The notes beneath the pieces were generated by a model that saw only the letters and a program-made list of their open reading frames with translations, was not told the DNA's origin and ran no database searches. DNA of 64,000 nt from Bacteroidota bacterium (GTDB lineage: Bacteria; Bacteroidota; Bacteroidia; NS11-12g; UBA9320), in assembly GCA_002746305.1 (NCBI GenBank), contig NVWV01000005.1, positions 141,126 to 205,125 of the forward strand, read 5' to 3'. Shown one piece after another: positions 36,159 to 44,712 of this stretch. The position numbers and the translations under genes were made by a program. Every line of letters begins with the position of its first letter. The first letter of the stretch is position 1.

Positions 36159-38021
36159 ATGAAACAATTTAAAATTATAGTGGTGTTGGCGGCCTCCATC
36201 TTATGGTCTTGTTCCGATAACATGGGCGATAAAGCTAAGGACTTTGTAGAATTGAGCAAAGATGCTCATTCGTATGCAAATTCAAATGACATTAGGATGA
36301 CACATTTGTCTCTGGACTTGGAGGTTAATTTTGAGTCAAAGACCTTATCAGGGAGTGCTAAATTGGACATAGAAAACTACACTGGAGGAACGCAACTCAT
36401 TCTGGACACCAGAAAATTAGCTATACAAAAGATCATTTTAGATGGAGGAGTACAGACAGAATTCACTCTAGGTGAGGAAAGTTCTATTTTTGGTACGCCC
36501 TTAAATATTACTGTTACACCACAAACAAAGAATGTTACTATATTCTATACTACCAGTCCTGATGCTAATGCACTCCAGTGGTTATCACCTGAGCAAACTC
36601 TAGGAAAGGTTCATCCATTCTTGTTTAGCCAATCTCAGGCGATACTAGCAAGAACTTGGATTCCGTGTCAGGATGGTCCAGGAGTTAAGTTTACGTATGA
36701 TGCTAAGATTAAAACGGACCCTAGTCTCATTGCTCTGATGAGTGCAGAGAATAGTACGGAAAAATCGGCCGATGGTGTGTACACATTTAAAATGACTCAA
36801 CCCATAAGCTCGTATTTACTTGCGTTGACGGTAGGGGATTTATCATACCAATCAACTGGAAGAAATTCTGGTGTATTTGCCGAGCCAGATATGCTAGAAA
36901 AGTCTGTTTGGGAATTGGAAAGTATGCAGAGCATGATAGATAGTGCAGAGACTTTATATGGACCCTATGCATGGGAGCAATATGATGTTGTCATCCTTCC
37001 TCCAAGTTTTCCTTTCGGAGGGATGGAGAATCCAAGACTCACGTTTGCTACACCAACTATTATAGCAGGAGACAGAAGTTTGGTAGCGTTAATAGCTCAT
37101 GAACTTGCTCATAGCTGGAGTGGAAATCTAGTAACCAATGAGACCTGGAATGATTTCTGGCTCAATGAAGGATTCACAGTTTACTTTGAGCAACGTATTA
37201 TGGAGAAGATCTTTGGTAAGCCTTATGAAGAGATGCAAACCAAGCTGGGAATGGGGGATTTACTAAATACACTCCAAGAATTGGAAGAAGATGGTCGGGT
37301 GGAAGATACCCATCTTTACCTAGAGCTAGATGGTCGTGATCCAGATGATGGATTAACTGACGTAGCGTATGAAAAGGGAAGGTTCTTTTTGCAAACCATA
37401 GAAGGAATTACAGGCAGAGAGCGTTTTGATATCTTCTTGAAGGAATATTTTACAAAGAATAAGTTTAAGTCGATGAATACGGAACGATTTATAACGTACT
37501 TAAATGACAATCTTTTAAGCGAAGAGGAACAGAAGTCATTGAATGCTGAAAGTTGGATCTATGGACCTGGTTTGCCCGATAATGCTCCTGAAACCAATTC
37601 AACTGAACTGGATAGGGTAGAGTTAGCAATTGCTCGGTTCAATAATGATAGAATGGAGGCTAAGGATATAGATGCTGAAGGATATACCACTCACCATTGG
37701 TTGTATTTCTTGAGAGGCTTGAAGAATCTGAATCTTGATAAAATGGAAAGTCTTGACAAATCATTTGATTTCACGAATACAGGAAACAGTGAAATAGCAT
37801 GTGATTGGTTTAAGCATTGCATTGAGCAATCCTACAAACCTGCTTACCCTGCGATGGATAATTTCTTGGTACGAGTGGGTAGAAGAAAGTTCTTGACACC
37901 ATTGTATTCTCTACTTGCTAAAACTTCAGAGAACAAAGAATGGGCTCTGGAAGTATACAAAAGAGCTAGGTCCGGTTACCACTCTGTAAGCTACAACACC
38001 ATCGACGAGGTACTAAAGTAG
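36159..38021 (+). CDS. M1-family zinc aminopeptidase (lipoprotein)
   Basis: A 620-residue peptidase of the leukotriene-A4-hydrolase/M1 type. The signal peptide has lipobox LWSC (Cys18). The exopeptidase motif GGMEN is at 287-291, and the zinc motif HELAH at 314-318 with the third ligand Glu337 (NEGF). The beta-sandwich N-domain precedes it, and the LTA4H-type helical C-terminal domain follows (residues about 490-620). It would trim N-terminal residues from peptides in the periplasm or at the outer membrane. Confidence 0.95.
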   Translation: MKQFKIIVVLAASILWSCSDNMGDKAKDFVELSKDAHSYANSNDIRMTHLSLDLEVNFESKTLSGSAKLDIENYTGGTQLILDTRKLAIQKIILDGGVQTEFTLGEESSIFGTPLNITVTPQTKNVTIFYTTSPDANALQWLSPEQTLGKVHPFLFSQSQAILARTWIPCQDGPGVKFTYDAKIKTDPSLIALMSAENSTEKSADGVYTFKMTQPISSYLLALTVGDLSYQSTGRNSGVFAEPDMLEKSVWELESMQSMIDSAETLYGPYAWEQYDVVILPPSFPFGGMENPRLTFATPTIIAGDRSLVALIAHELAHSWSGNLVTNETWNDFWLNEGFTVYFEQRIMEKIFGKPYEEMQTKLGMGDLLNTLQELEEDGRVEDTHLYLELDGRDPDDGLTDVAYEKGRFFLQTIEGITGRERFDIFLKEYFTKNKFKSMNTERFITYLNDNLLSEEEQKSLNAESWIYGPGLPDNAPETNSTELDRVELAIARFNNDRMEAKDIDAEGYTTHHWLYFLRGLKNLNLDKMESLDKSFDFTNTGNSEIACDWFKHCIEQSYKPAYPAMDNFLVRVGRRKFLTPLYSLLAKTSENKEWALEVYKRARSGYHSVSYNTIDEVLK

Positions 38022-38032
38022 TAGGTTTTAAT

Positions 38033-38040
38033 TACTTTTG
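38033..38040 (+). promoter_or_regulatory. Bacteroidota -7 promoter box for the small lipoprotein gene
   Basis: TACTTTTG fits TAnnTTTG and lies 31 bases before the ATG at 38072. Confidence 0.5.
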
Positions 38041-38071
38041 TTGGATAACAATTAAATCAAACCGTATACAA

Positions 38072-38446
38072 ATGAAAAAAATCACAAAATTGGGTCTAGT
38101 AGCCTTTGCAAGTATTCTACTGCTTGCATCTGCCTGCAAAAAGAGCCCATCATCAAAAATTTACAACACTTGGAGTTTGGACCATATTGAAATGCCAGAA
38201 GCCGATAGTTTTACTCTAGCTAGAATGGCTGAAGCGGATGTAACTTATACCTTTAAGAAAGACGGTACCTATTCATATGACATGATGGGAACTACTGGAA
38301 GTGGAACGTTTGAAATAAATGAAGAAGGTACCAGTATGACAACTGACGAAGAGGGTGAAAAGGAAGTACTTGGAGTAATGCTTACAGAGAGCAGCTTACA
38401 ACTATCCAAAGGAAATGATAAAATGATGTTCTCAATAAAAAAATAA
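38072..38446 (+). CDS. small lipocalin-like lipoprotein
   Basis: A 124-residue lipoprotein with lipobox ASAC (Cys22). The mature part has the short pattern IYNTWSLDHIEMP, VTYTFKKDGTYSYDM and SGTFEINEEGTSM, characteristic of small lipocalin-like lipoproteins in Bacteroidota. No ligand is known. It is four bases upstream of the BON/SH3 gene and likely co-transcribed. Confidence 0.75.
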   Translation: MKKITKLGLVAFASILLLASACKKSPSSKIYNTWSLDHIEMPEADSFTLARMAEADVTYTFKKDGTYSYDMMGTTGSGTFEINEEGTSMTTDEEGEKEVLGVMLTESSLQLSKGNDKMMFSIKK

Positions 38447-38450
38447 AATT

Positions 38451-38897
38451 ATGGGATTATTTGACGCATTCAAAAAGAAGGTAAAGGTTAAAGCTGAGGA
38501 AGTTAACCCTTTACATGGCTATCTAAAAGAGGCTAATTTACCAATAGAGAACTTACAAGTAGTAGATGTCAATGGTACGGTTACCGTAACGGGTATTGCT
38601 CAAGATGGTGAATCGGCTGCTAAGGTTGAAGAGCTTCTAAAAGCTAGAGGCATTGTTTCTGTGACCAATAATATTAGCATCGCTGATTTATCAGCAATGA
38701 ATATGAAGTTCAGAGTAGCTACCAATTCTAGTAACCTAAATTGTCGTAAAGGACCAAGTACAAACGATGAAATCGTTGGAAAGTTTTCGAAGGATACAAT
38801 TGTTATTCTAGTTCAGAAATACAACAGCTCATGGCACAAAGTAAGGTCTGAACAGATAGAAGGTTTCTGTCACACAGACTACTTGGAGTCGGTATAA
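38451..38897 (+). CDS. BON-like plus SH3b domain protein
   Basis: A 148-residue protein without signal peptide. Residues about 30-82 resemble a BON domain (VVDVNGTVTVTGIAQDGESAAKVEELLKAR). Residues about 88-148 form a bacterial SH3 domain (NLNCRKGPSTNDEIVGKFSKDT, WHKVR, EGFCHTDYLESV). The layout recalls LysM/BON-type proteins in which the LysM is replaced by SH3b. BON domains bind phospholipid or act as interaction modules; SH3b usually binds peptidoglycan, yet no export signal is visible, so the location is uncertain. A terminator follows. Confidence 0.75.
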   Translation: MGLFDAFKKKVKVKAEEVNPLHGYLKEANLPIENLQVVDVNGTVTVTGIAQDGESAAKVEELLKARGIVSVTNNISIADLSAMNMKFRVATNSSNLNCRKGPSTNDEIVGKFSKDTIVILVQKYNSSWHKVRSEQIEGFCHTDYLESV

Positions 38898-38933
38898 GCC
38901 CTAGGACGTAGTTCTAGTGTTCTAAACATATTT

Positions 38934-38960
38934 AAAAAGATGGCTGCGGTCATCTTTTTT
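38934..38960 (+). terminator. intrinsic terminator
   Basis: AAAAAGATG (38934-38942) pairs with CATCTTTTT (38951-38959), extended by two inner pairs over a TGCG loop, with a T run on the right. It ends the lipoprotein and BON/SH3 transcript. Confidence 0.78.
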
Positions 38961-38984
38961 TATTGTGTGTAAAAGATAAGGGCT

Positions 38985-38992
38985 TATTTTTG
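38985..38992 (+). promoter_or_regulatory. Bacteroidota promoter for the tRNA (CAT) gene
   Basis: TATTTTTG fits TAnnTTTG, with a TTG 19 bases upstream (38963-38965) that can serve as the -33 element. It points towards the tRNA at 39103. Confidence 0.55.
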
Positions 38993-39026
38993 CACTCCTT
39001 TTGAAAAAGAGGAACATAATCTAACC

Positions 39027-39082
39027 GGGCCTATAGCTTCAGCCTACACTTCGCTTCGGCGGACAGACAGCTTCACTATAGT
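39027..39082. repeat. tRNA-like 5' fragment and imperfect inverted repeat in the tRNA leader
   Basis: GGGCCTATAGCTTCAG at 39027-39042 copies the first 12 bases of the tRNA at 39103 exactly. The palindrome CTATAG recurs at 39031-39036 and 39077-39082, with CTTCAG after the first copy and its near complement CTTCA before the second. A GC-rich centre with GCTTCGGCGGACAG lies between. It may be a decayed tRNA copy or a stem in the tRNA precursor. Confidence 0.5.
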
Positions 39083-39102
39083 CCGACTAGAAAAACCACT
39101 GA

Positions 39103-39176
39103 GGGCCTATAGCTCAGCTGGTTAGAGCACCTGACTCATAATCAGGTGGTCCCTGGTTCGAGTCCAGGTGGGCCCA
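39103..39176 (+). tRNA. tRNA with CAT anticodon, probably tRNA-Ile2 (lysidine-modified)
   Basis: A complete 74-base cloverleaf: acceptor GGGCCTA with TGGGCCC, D arm GCTCAGCTGGTTAGAGC, anticodon stem CCTGA/TCAGG with loop CTCATAA, T arm CCTGG-TTCGAGT-CCAGG, discriminator A. The anticodon CAT fits methionine or the minor isoleucine tRNA. The C4-G69 and C5-G68 pairs, and an acceptor stem like that of tRNA-Ile(GAT), favour the isoleucine type read as AUA after TilS modification. The identity is inference; the tRNA itself is certain. Confidence 0.93.
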
Positions 39177-39187
39177 CAAAAATTTAG

Positions 39188-39220
39188 AATCCTCTTCACA
39201 ACTAGTGAGGGGGATTTTTT
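39188..39220 (+). terminator. intrinsic terminator of the tRNA gene
   Basis: AATCCTCTTCAC (39188-39199) pairs, with G-T wobbles, with GTGAGGGGGATT (39205-39216) and is followed by a T run. Confidence 0.82.
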
Positions 39221-39226
39221 ATTGTT

Positions 39227-39253
39227 GTAGAATACCCTTTTTGGGATTTTCGT
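39227..39253. promoter_or_regulatory. operator-like imperfect palindrome, copy 1
   Basis: GTAGAATACCC (39227-39237), a TTTTT centre, then GGGATTTTCGTA form an imperfect inverted repeat. Its left arm is repeated exactly at 39332. It lies about 160 bases upstream of the 621-residue exported protein gene and could bind a dimeric regulator. Confidence 0.45.
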
Positions 39254-39331
39254 ACTGCCCTAATTGGTATATTCGCCCCGAAGTCTAGTGATGACCGAAT
39301 GTTTAATGCTTTACAGAAAATGGGTGTTGAC

Positions 39332-39356
39332 GTAGAATACCCATTTAAGGGTATTG
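39332..39356. promoter_or_regulatory. operator-like palindrome, copy 2
   Basis: GTAGAATACCC (39332-39342) repeats copy 1. Here AATACCC and GGGTATT pair perfectly around a six-base loop. It lies about 60 bases upstream of the ATG at 39412; the rest of the 39221-39411 gap shows no gene. Confidence 0.45.
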
Positions 39357-39411
39357 TAAAAACTAACTTAACGCATAACGTTGTTTACCAATCAAAAACA
39401 AAACTGAAATT

Positions 39412-41277
39412 ATGAAAAAAATTAATCCCAAAATTGTATTAGTAGCTCTAGGGTTGTTGACTTCTAGTTTGTCTTATGGGCAGAGTAGTGTCGATAGCCT
39501 CTCTGACGTTAAGTTCTACAATGAAGTGTTGAACACAGAAGGGAATACTTTCAAATATTGGTTGGACACCCCAGACGAGTCGAATAAGGCAATTAAAAGA
39601 CTAGATATGCTTTTGAGTGAGGTCAACTTCTATTTTTTAATTCGGGAATACGACAGAATTGAGGACTTACTCCCCGACTCTAATTTGAGAAAAAGTGATG
39701 TACTTACATTTAGTAGGTTAGACTCTACGGAGAGTAGTTTTAGGGTAAAAAAGGAAGAGAGAGAGAGTCATCAACATTTAGCACAAATTGAAGAGAAATT
39801 GGGAAAAGCAGTGCTTGATATTAGAACTAGATTACTTGCATCCCTCATTGTGTTATGCGAATTGAATAAGGAGTCTTCCTACGTTTCTGTATCCCGTAAA
39901 TTATCCTTCATATCACATCGAGAAACAGCCAGAGATCTTTACACCCTTTACAAAGACATCCCGCCACATGTCCAGCTTTCACCATTTGGGGCAGATCGAA
40001 ATCTAAAGTTAATAAGTGAGCACTTAAATGTAATTGACAAAGATCAATTAATGATGTATTCAAGTTATACTTCTTCTCCAAAGAAATTCAAATCAATAGA
40101 TCTAAATCATGGAAATGATATTTTTACTGATTTTAATCTGCTTGGATTTAACCAAGATCGTGAAATGACTGGAAGCTTCCGTTTGTCCGTGACTACAGAT
40201 TATTTTAAGGCAAGATTTTGGAACATTGGTAAGCATATTGCGAATATCGGAAAGGGTGGATATGATAAAGATATTGACGTCTTTAGTTACCAAACTATAT
40301 CTTTTGGAGGTATTGGGTTCACTCCTTATATACGGTATCAAGACAACATTGAGTTGGCTGATACTTTTCATAACTACGACAGGCCTTTTGGTTCTTTTGT
40401 GTACCTATCCAGAAGTAAAAATAGACTGTGGCAAAAGGGATTAGCAAGGCATGTTGGGGAGTTTCAAATTGGCTTTGTGGGTTTAGAGTCTCCAGATGCG
40501 GTACAGGCATCCTTACACAAAGATTTTATAACAAGTTCGCAAAGAGTATATGGTTGGAATAAACAAATTGGTGATCCAGGTAGATTAATATTTCAACTTA
40601 ATCACGACTTTGATTTTCTGCTTTTTTCAAATACAAATAAGTATAGAGCCCCATTGAACAAGTTATTGGAGAAGAAATCAACTTCATTGACACCCAAAAA
40701 GTTTGGACACTACTCCGGAGCTAACATTGTTGGAAGTCTGGAAGGTAAGTTTGGAAGTTACATGACGGCTGTAGGTGGAGGACTTCGGTTTTCAACTCTA
40801 GATTTTATGCACCAGTCAGGACAAAATTCTGTCGTTCCTAAAAATAAGAAGAAAGAAGAATTTGGTTGTCACTTTGAATCTGGAATAAGATATAGAAGAG
40901 TGATTCATAATTCAATGCTAGAAGGGATAGGATTTGGCAAACCATTTGAAAAAGACTCATTTGATATTGACCCGATTGATTTATATACCCTTTCTGGGAA
41001 TACGGTTGTTCAACGAAATATGTTTTATTTTGATTGGAAGGTTGTGCTCCAATGGAGAAAAATGGCATTCTACTTTCAACAGACCTACCACAATCTTGAA
41101 TATAATGTCAAGCCATTTGATGCAAATTCTACTGAAGCTTATGGTTTAATCAATGCTTCTGCAGATTCCAAAAGACTAGATTACTATAATGATACTACAA
41201 GAAAAGAGTATCCCTCATTGTATAAGCGAGGATGGTATGGATATGGCACAATTGGGATGACTTGGTTTATTGAATAG
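39412..41277 (+). CDS. exported protein of unknown function
   Basis: A 621-residue exported protein with signal peptide MKKINPKIVLVALGLLTSSLSYG. Residues about 100-160 are helical and charged (KKEERESHQHLAQIEEKLGKAVLDI). From about 210 the sequence is beta-rich with aromatic-ended strands (FGGIGFTPYIRYQDN, EFQIGFVGLES, YGTIGMTWFIE at the end), which would suit an outer-membrane barrel of moderate size. I do not recognise a family. It stands alone between a tRNA and a converging gene, with two repeated palindromes upstream, suggesting specific regulation. Confidence 0.68.
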   Translation: MKKINPKIVLVALGLLTSSLSYGQSSVDSLSDVKFYNEVLNTEGNTFKYWLDTPDESNKAIKRLDMLLSEVNFYFLIREYDRIEDLLPDSNLRKSDVLTFSRLDSTESSFRVKKEERESHQHLAQIEEKLGKAVLDIRTRLLASLIVLCELNKESSYVSVSRKLSFISHRETARDLYTLYKDIPPHVQLSPFGADRNLKLISEHLNVIDKDQLMMYSSYTSSPKKFKSIDLNHGNDIFTDFNLLGFNQDREMTGSFRLSVTTDYFKARFWNIGKHIANIGKGGYDKDIDVFSYQTISFGGIGFTPYIRYQDNIELADTFHNYDRPFGSFVYLSRSKNRLWQKGLARHVGEFQIGFVGLESPDAVQASLHKDFITSSQRVYGWNKQIGDPGRLIFQLNHDFDFLLFSNTNKYRAPLNKLLEKKSTSLTPKKFGHYSGANIVGSLEGKFGSYMTAVGGGLRFSTLDFMHQSGQNSVVPKNKKKEEFGCHFESGIRYRRVIHNSMLEGIGFGKPFEKDSFDIDPIDLYTLSGNTVVQRNMFYFDWKVVLQWRKMAFYFQQTYHNLEYNVKPFDANSTEAYGLINASADSKRLDYYNDTTRKEYPSLYKRGWYGYGTIGMTWFIE

Positions 41278-41309
41278 TATTCCAATTCAAATGTGAAAGA
41301 GGTAACTCA

Positions 41310-42899
41310 TCACTCTTTCTCCCAATAATCCTCCAACTCATTCTTGGCTATTTCTATCCACGTATCGTTGTTGATTAGGCTATCTTGGTCTATCCACACT
41401 ACTTTGCCGTGTATGGCATCGGTAAGTGTTATTTCAGGGATGCTACCCGCGATGTATTGATCCTTGTTCTCTCCTGCCTTGGTTACGATAGTACTCAACC
41501 ACATAAAACGACTTTCTCCGTTTACGGTGCGTACAAATGGACGGGTTTCCGCTGGGTAGTTCTTACTCCAATCATAGTTCTTTTTGCTTTCAATAATCTT
41601 AGCTGAGATAGCACTACTTCCTATATACGATTGGTCTCTTTTGCGGTGGTCCAAGAAGTAAACAGTATCATCATTATCTCCTGCTATAAAAAGACTCAAG
41701 CTCAAACTCTTTTTTTCTTGCTGATAAGGCTCCAATCCATAGAAATTGTAAATCTTTCCTTTTCCATTCACATTGAAATAAGTAATAAATGGCTGTGGGT
41801 TGACGTCATTGGGTAAATCTGGAATACGGATATCATCTTGGTGGTAAAATGGCATAGGAGCTAAGAAACCACTGCTAAATTTGAAACTTTCAGCCGTGAA
41901 CTCAGCTACATTTTGGGGTAGAAGATTTTGACCGGCCAGAACATAGTGATTCTTTATGTCCTCAGGAGCAATGTATTTACCCTTGCCGAAGAGTACTCGA
42001 TCAAAGTAGCCATCATCGCCCTTCATTTCTTCAATCAGATAGACTCCGCCAAATACAGGACGCGGAAAAATGATACCCTTCCATCGGATAAGAGGAATAA
42101 CCTGAAGCCATTTATTTTTACCTTGTTGTAAGTAAATAGGTTCAGCAGGTTCGTAGGTGAAGTACTTGAAAAACCCAAACTTCTTGATTATAGCATTGGA
42201 TGTCTTTTTACTGAAAAGCAGTAATTCCCCAATGTTAAAATTTACATCGTCCCGGTACTTTTTTGAAAATACGGGTGCAGGTAAATCCGCAGGAACATGA
42301 ATGATTTCATACATATTCTTGGTCATTTGCTGTATTTTATATTCTCGAGCAGGACCAACAGCACAACTGTAGTAGTACTTGCCGTCAACACCTCTCACAA
42401 AATTGGGGCGAGTTGCATCTTCGGTTTCAGAAAGAGCTTCTTGATTGATTAGGGTTTTTACACTATTAATCGGTTGAATTCGTTCGAAATTGGTTGTTGG
42501 AAATTTGTCCAAAGCCACCTTGTTGATACTGGAATAGTGAAAGTACAGACTTATATACCTATAAATTTCAGGGCCTCCCAAATAGCTTCCTGCTGCAAAT
42601 CCGATAAGTAAAACAGTTGTCAATACTTTTTTTCCTGTACTGCGTAAACTCCATCCTTTGGAGAATCTCCACAATACCAGAATGATAAGAGCTATGAGCA
42701 AAATGTATTTCCGAATAAGGAGGAAGAATGGCTGTAAACTTCCTCTACTTACAAAGATGAGATACACCAATACAAGAGTTATAAGTATGCTAACTATAGG
42801 CCTTTTTTTAAATCCGTTTTTTATGAAACTAGCAATGCCTTTTCGGATGTTGGTTAAAATCCAATAGACTCTCGTTTTTTGTGAATCAAGTTCTTCCAT
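41310..42899 (-). CDS. membrane protein of unknown function in the AAA+ operon
   Basis: A 529-residue protein. After a charged N-terminus, three hydrophobic helices lie at about 33-50, 60-77 and 92-108 (PIVSILITLVLVYLIF, YILLIALIILVLW, VLTTVLLIGFAAGSYL). A soluble part of about 400 residues follows, mixed alpha/beta with aromatic-rich strands (YFTYEPAEPIYLQQGKNKW, IYNFYGLEPYQQ, DDTVYFLDHRKRDQ). No signature is recognised. It is the last gene of a six-gene unit, four bases after its neighbour, so it probably gives the membrane end of the complex. It converges with the orphan exported gene 32 bases away. Confidence 0.72.
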   Translation of the reverse strand: MEELDSQKTRVYWILTNIRKGIASFIKNGFKKRPIVSILITLVLVYLIFVSRGSLQPFFLLIRKYILLIALIILVLWRFSKGWSLRSTGKKVLTTVLLIGFAAGSYLGGPEIYRYISLYFHYSSINKVALDKFPTTNFERIQPINSVKTLINQEALSETEDATRPNFVRGVDGKYYYSCAVGPAREYKIQQMTKNMYEIIHVPADLPAPVFSKKYRDDVNFNIGELLLFSKKTSNAIIKKFGFFKYFTYEPAEPIYLQQGKNKWLQVIPLIRWKGIIFPRPVFGGVYLIEEMKGDDGYFDRVLFGKGKYIAPEDIKNHYVLAGQNLLPQNVAEFTAESFKFSSGFLAPMPFYHQDDIRIPDLPNDVNPQPFITYFNVNGKGKIYNFYGLEPYQQEKKSLSLSLFIAGDNDDTVYFLDHRKRDQSYIGSSAISAKIIESKKNYDWSKNYPAETRPFVRTVNGESRFMWLSTIVTKAGENKDQYIAGSIPEITLTDAIHGKVVWIDQDSLINNDTWIEIAKNELEDYWEKE

Positions 42900-42903
42900 G
42901 GCC

Positions 42904-43437
42904 TTACTTATCTAAAAAATCCTGTACCCCATCTCTCCAATCTTTTTTCGGTTCAGCCTCCTTAGCTTTGGGTTTCGGAGTTTCTTTTGGTTTCTCAACT
43001 TCAATTTTTTCAGGCGTTACTTCTTGAACCTCAATTTTTTCACTTTTTATATTTGCCTCTAACTCGTCAATTTTTTCAATGGCCTTATTCACCTGCTTCA
43101 TTTTTGCAGGTAAGATGTTGAGCAACAGAGGGCCTAAATGAAAAGCAAGCATCAATGCAAAAAGAAGAATACCACCAGAAATTAAGATTTCAATGGGGTT
43201 TAGATTCCCCGTATACCAAAGAATGAAGCTAAAGAGAACAAATATAAAAACAGCAGGAACTAGTTTTTTAGAGAAAGGCTGCTGGTGTACAAAGCCTTGG
43301 TTAGAATCCTCATTCAATGGATTTTTGTTGCTTAAATTATGCCATCTACGGTACCATTTTTTACCTCCATTCAAATCAAAAAAGAAGAACAAAAGTCCAA
43401 AGACAAAACCTACAATAAGTGAGAGTAAAGGATCCAT
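42904..43437 (-). CDS. membrane protein with coiled-coil and Lys/Glu/Pro tail (AAA+ operon)
   Basis: A 177-residue protein with three hydrophobic segments (LLSLIVGFVFGLLFFFFDL, LVPAVFIFVLFSFILWYTG, EILISGGILLFALMLAFHLG). A short coiled coil follows (MKQVNKAIEKIDELEANIKSE), then a low-complexity tail of Lys, Glu, Val and Pro ending in DGVQDFLDK. The tail would lie in the cytoplasm and could bind the soluble partners encoded next to it. No family is recognised. The gene is six bases after the 422-residue gene and four bases before the 529-residue one. Confidence 0.75.
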   Translation of the reverse strand: MDPLLSLIVGFVFGLLFFFFDLNGGKKWYRRWHNLSNKNPLNEDSNQGFVHQQPFSKKLVPAVFIFVLFSFILWYTGNLNPIEILISGGILLFALMLAFHLGPLLLNILPAKMKQVNKAIEKIDELEANIKSEKIEVQEVTPEKIEVEKPKETPKPKAKEAEPKKDWRDGVQDFLDK

Positions 43438-43443
43438 ATGATT

Positions 43444-44712
43444 TTAAATTAGTTGATTGTAAATATTTTTATGTTTAAGTAGGAGTTCTACAACCCAAAT
43501 TTGAAGTTGTTTAGGCCATTGAGCATATTGATTGTAGAAACTAGACTTGTCAAAAAGGTAGGTGAGCAATGGATTGGTTTGGTTCAATTTACACAACATT
43601 TTCCAAATTACCAGTTTCTGGTTGTTATCGAGACTGGGGTCCGGATGGAGGAGAAGTGTCCGAACACAATCCGAAATTACCGAAGGTTTTTTCTCATTGT
43701 TGTCCAGCAGGTTGATGATTCTCTCCAGTTCAAAATACTCATCCGGCAATAGGCCGTCAGTAAGAAGCTGATTTACAACACCTTTCTTTTGGGTTTTAGA
43801 CAGTTTGGCAATGTTTGTTTTCTCATTGTTGTCCAAAGCTGCTTTTACGAGAGTATAATCTTTGGCAATTTCAAGTAGAACCTTTTGTGAAGCAAAATCC
43901 TTCGTCTTATCCGAAACAATGTTATTGGAATACAGATAACTCAGTAGTTGAGGATCTTCAATATTATATTCAATATGTGTGTGTTTAGCTTCTGCTGAAA
44001 GGCTGGACTTATTATCCATATGAACAAGTAGAGGTTTTTCGCTGTTCAAGTTTTTTAGCACAAACAACCCATTGAATGCTACAGTATAGTAATTGTCTAC
44101 ATCAGAAAAAGGAAAGATTGGAATATCAAATTTCCGAAAGCGTAAATCGCCATTTTTTTGGCTACTCTCTATAATTTTTTCTCTAAGTTCAACATTGGAC
44201 CAAGCCTGTTTTACATCATAAAACTCTCGAATAAGGGTTCGCTGCTCTTTTGCAGCGAACATAACCCGATCTACAGAAGTGAAGTTGACCCTCATATAAT
44301 CTATCATAAGCAGATCTTGTGGTGAACGATAAGCAGAGATTTCTTGGTCTAACTCAAACCACAGACCGCATTGAGCTGTGATATCTTTTATTTGATTCTT
44401 ATACTGCTTAAATATGGTTTTGTGGATAGCAACATCAAAGCTATGGAAGGGCATATAAATAGAGCTATCTTCTTGTTTTGGGCTAATGATTATACCATAC
44501 GGGTTGGCCAATCCGTGTGACATGTAGAAGCGATTATCCAATTCCTCCGCTACTTCTGGACTCCAACCCCAACCGTCAATGTGGAATTTTTTAAGCTTTG
44601 TATTTTTAAGACCAATGTCTGATAAACAGGTATTGTATCGCTTGACCATAAGCGGTGAATTCACCGTAACTAGGTTGTCTCCAAATAGTCCTGTTTCTAT
44701 GAGTTTAATCAT
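43444..44712 (-). CDS. soluble protein of unknown function (AAA+ operon)
   Basis: A 422-residue cytoplasmic protein, no signal peptide or membrane helix. The N-terminal half is alpha/beta with aromatic patches (FHIDGWGWSPEVAEEL, FYMSHGLANPYGIIISPKQ, STPQ-free MPFHSFDVAIHK). The C-terminal 150 residues are helical with the repeated word LDNNEKxNxAKLSK/LLDNNEKKPS, possibly short helical repeats. No family is recognised. Its start overlaps the AAA+ gene's 3' end by eight bases, so it is translationally coupled to the ATPase and a likely direct partner. Confidence 0.75.
   Translation of the reverse strand: MIKLIETGLFGDNLVTVNSPLMVKRYNTCLSDIGLKNTKLKKFHIDGWGWSPEVAEELDNRFYMSHGLANPYGIIISPKQEDSSIYMPFHSFDVAIHKTIFKQYKNQIKDITAQCGLWFELDQEISAYRSPQDLLMIDYMRVNFTSVDRVMFAAKEQRTLIREFYDVKQAWSNVELREKIIESSQKNGDLRFRKFDIPIFPFSDVDNYYTVAFNGLFVLKNLNSEKPLLVHMDNKSSLSAEAKHTHIEYNIEDPQLLSYLYSNNIVSDKTKDFASQKVLLEIAKDYTLVKAALDNNEKTNIAKLSKTQKKGVVNQLLTDGLLPDEYFELERIINLLDNNEKKPSVISDCVRTLLLHPDPSLDNNQKLVIWKMLCKLNQTNPLLTYLFDKSSFYNQYAQWPKQLQIWVVELLLKHKNIYNQLI

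Noticed and set aside
39221..39411. Short plus-strand frame with two VEYPF words before the orphan gene
   Set aside because: The repeated word only reflects the repeated palindromic DNA; the frame has no good start and ends at the next gene's start.
43444..44712. Repeated LDNNEK words as a tandem repeat domain
   Set aside because: Only two or three loose copies with irregular spacing; not enough to call a repeat.
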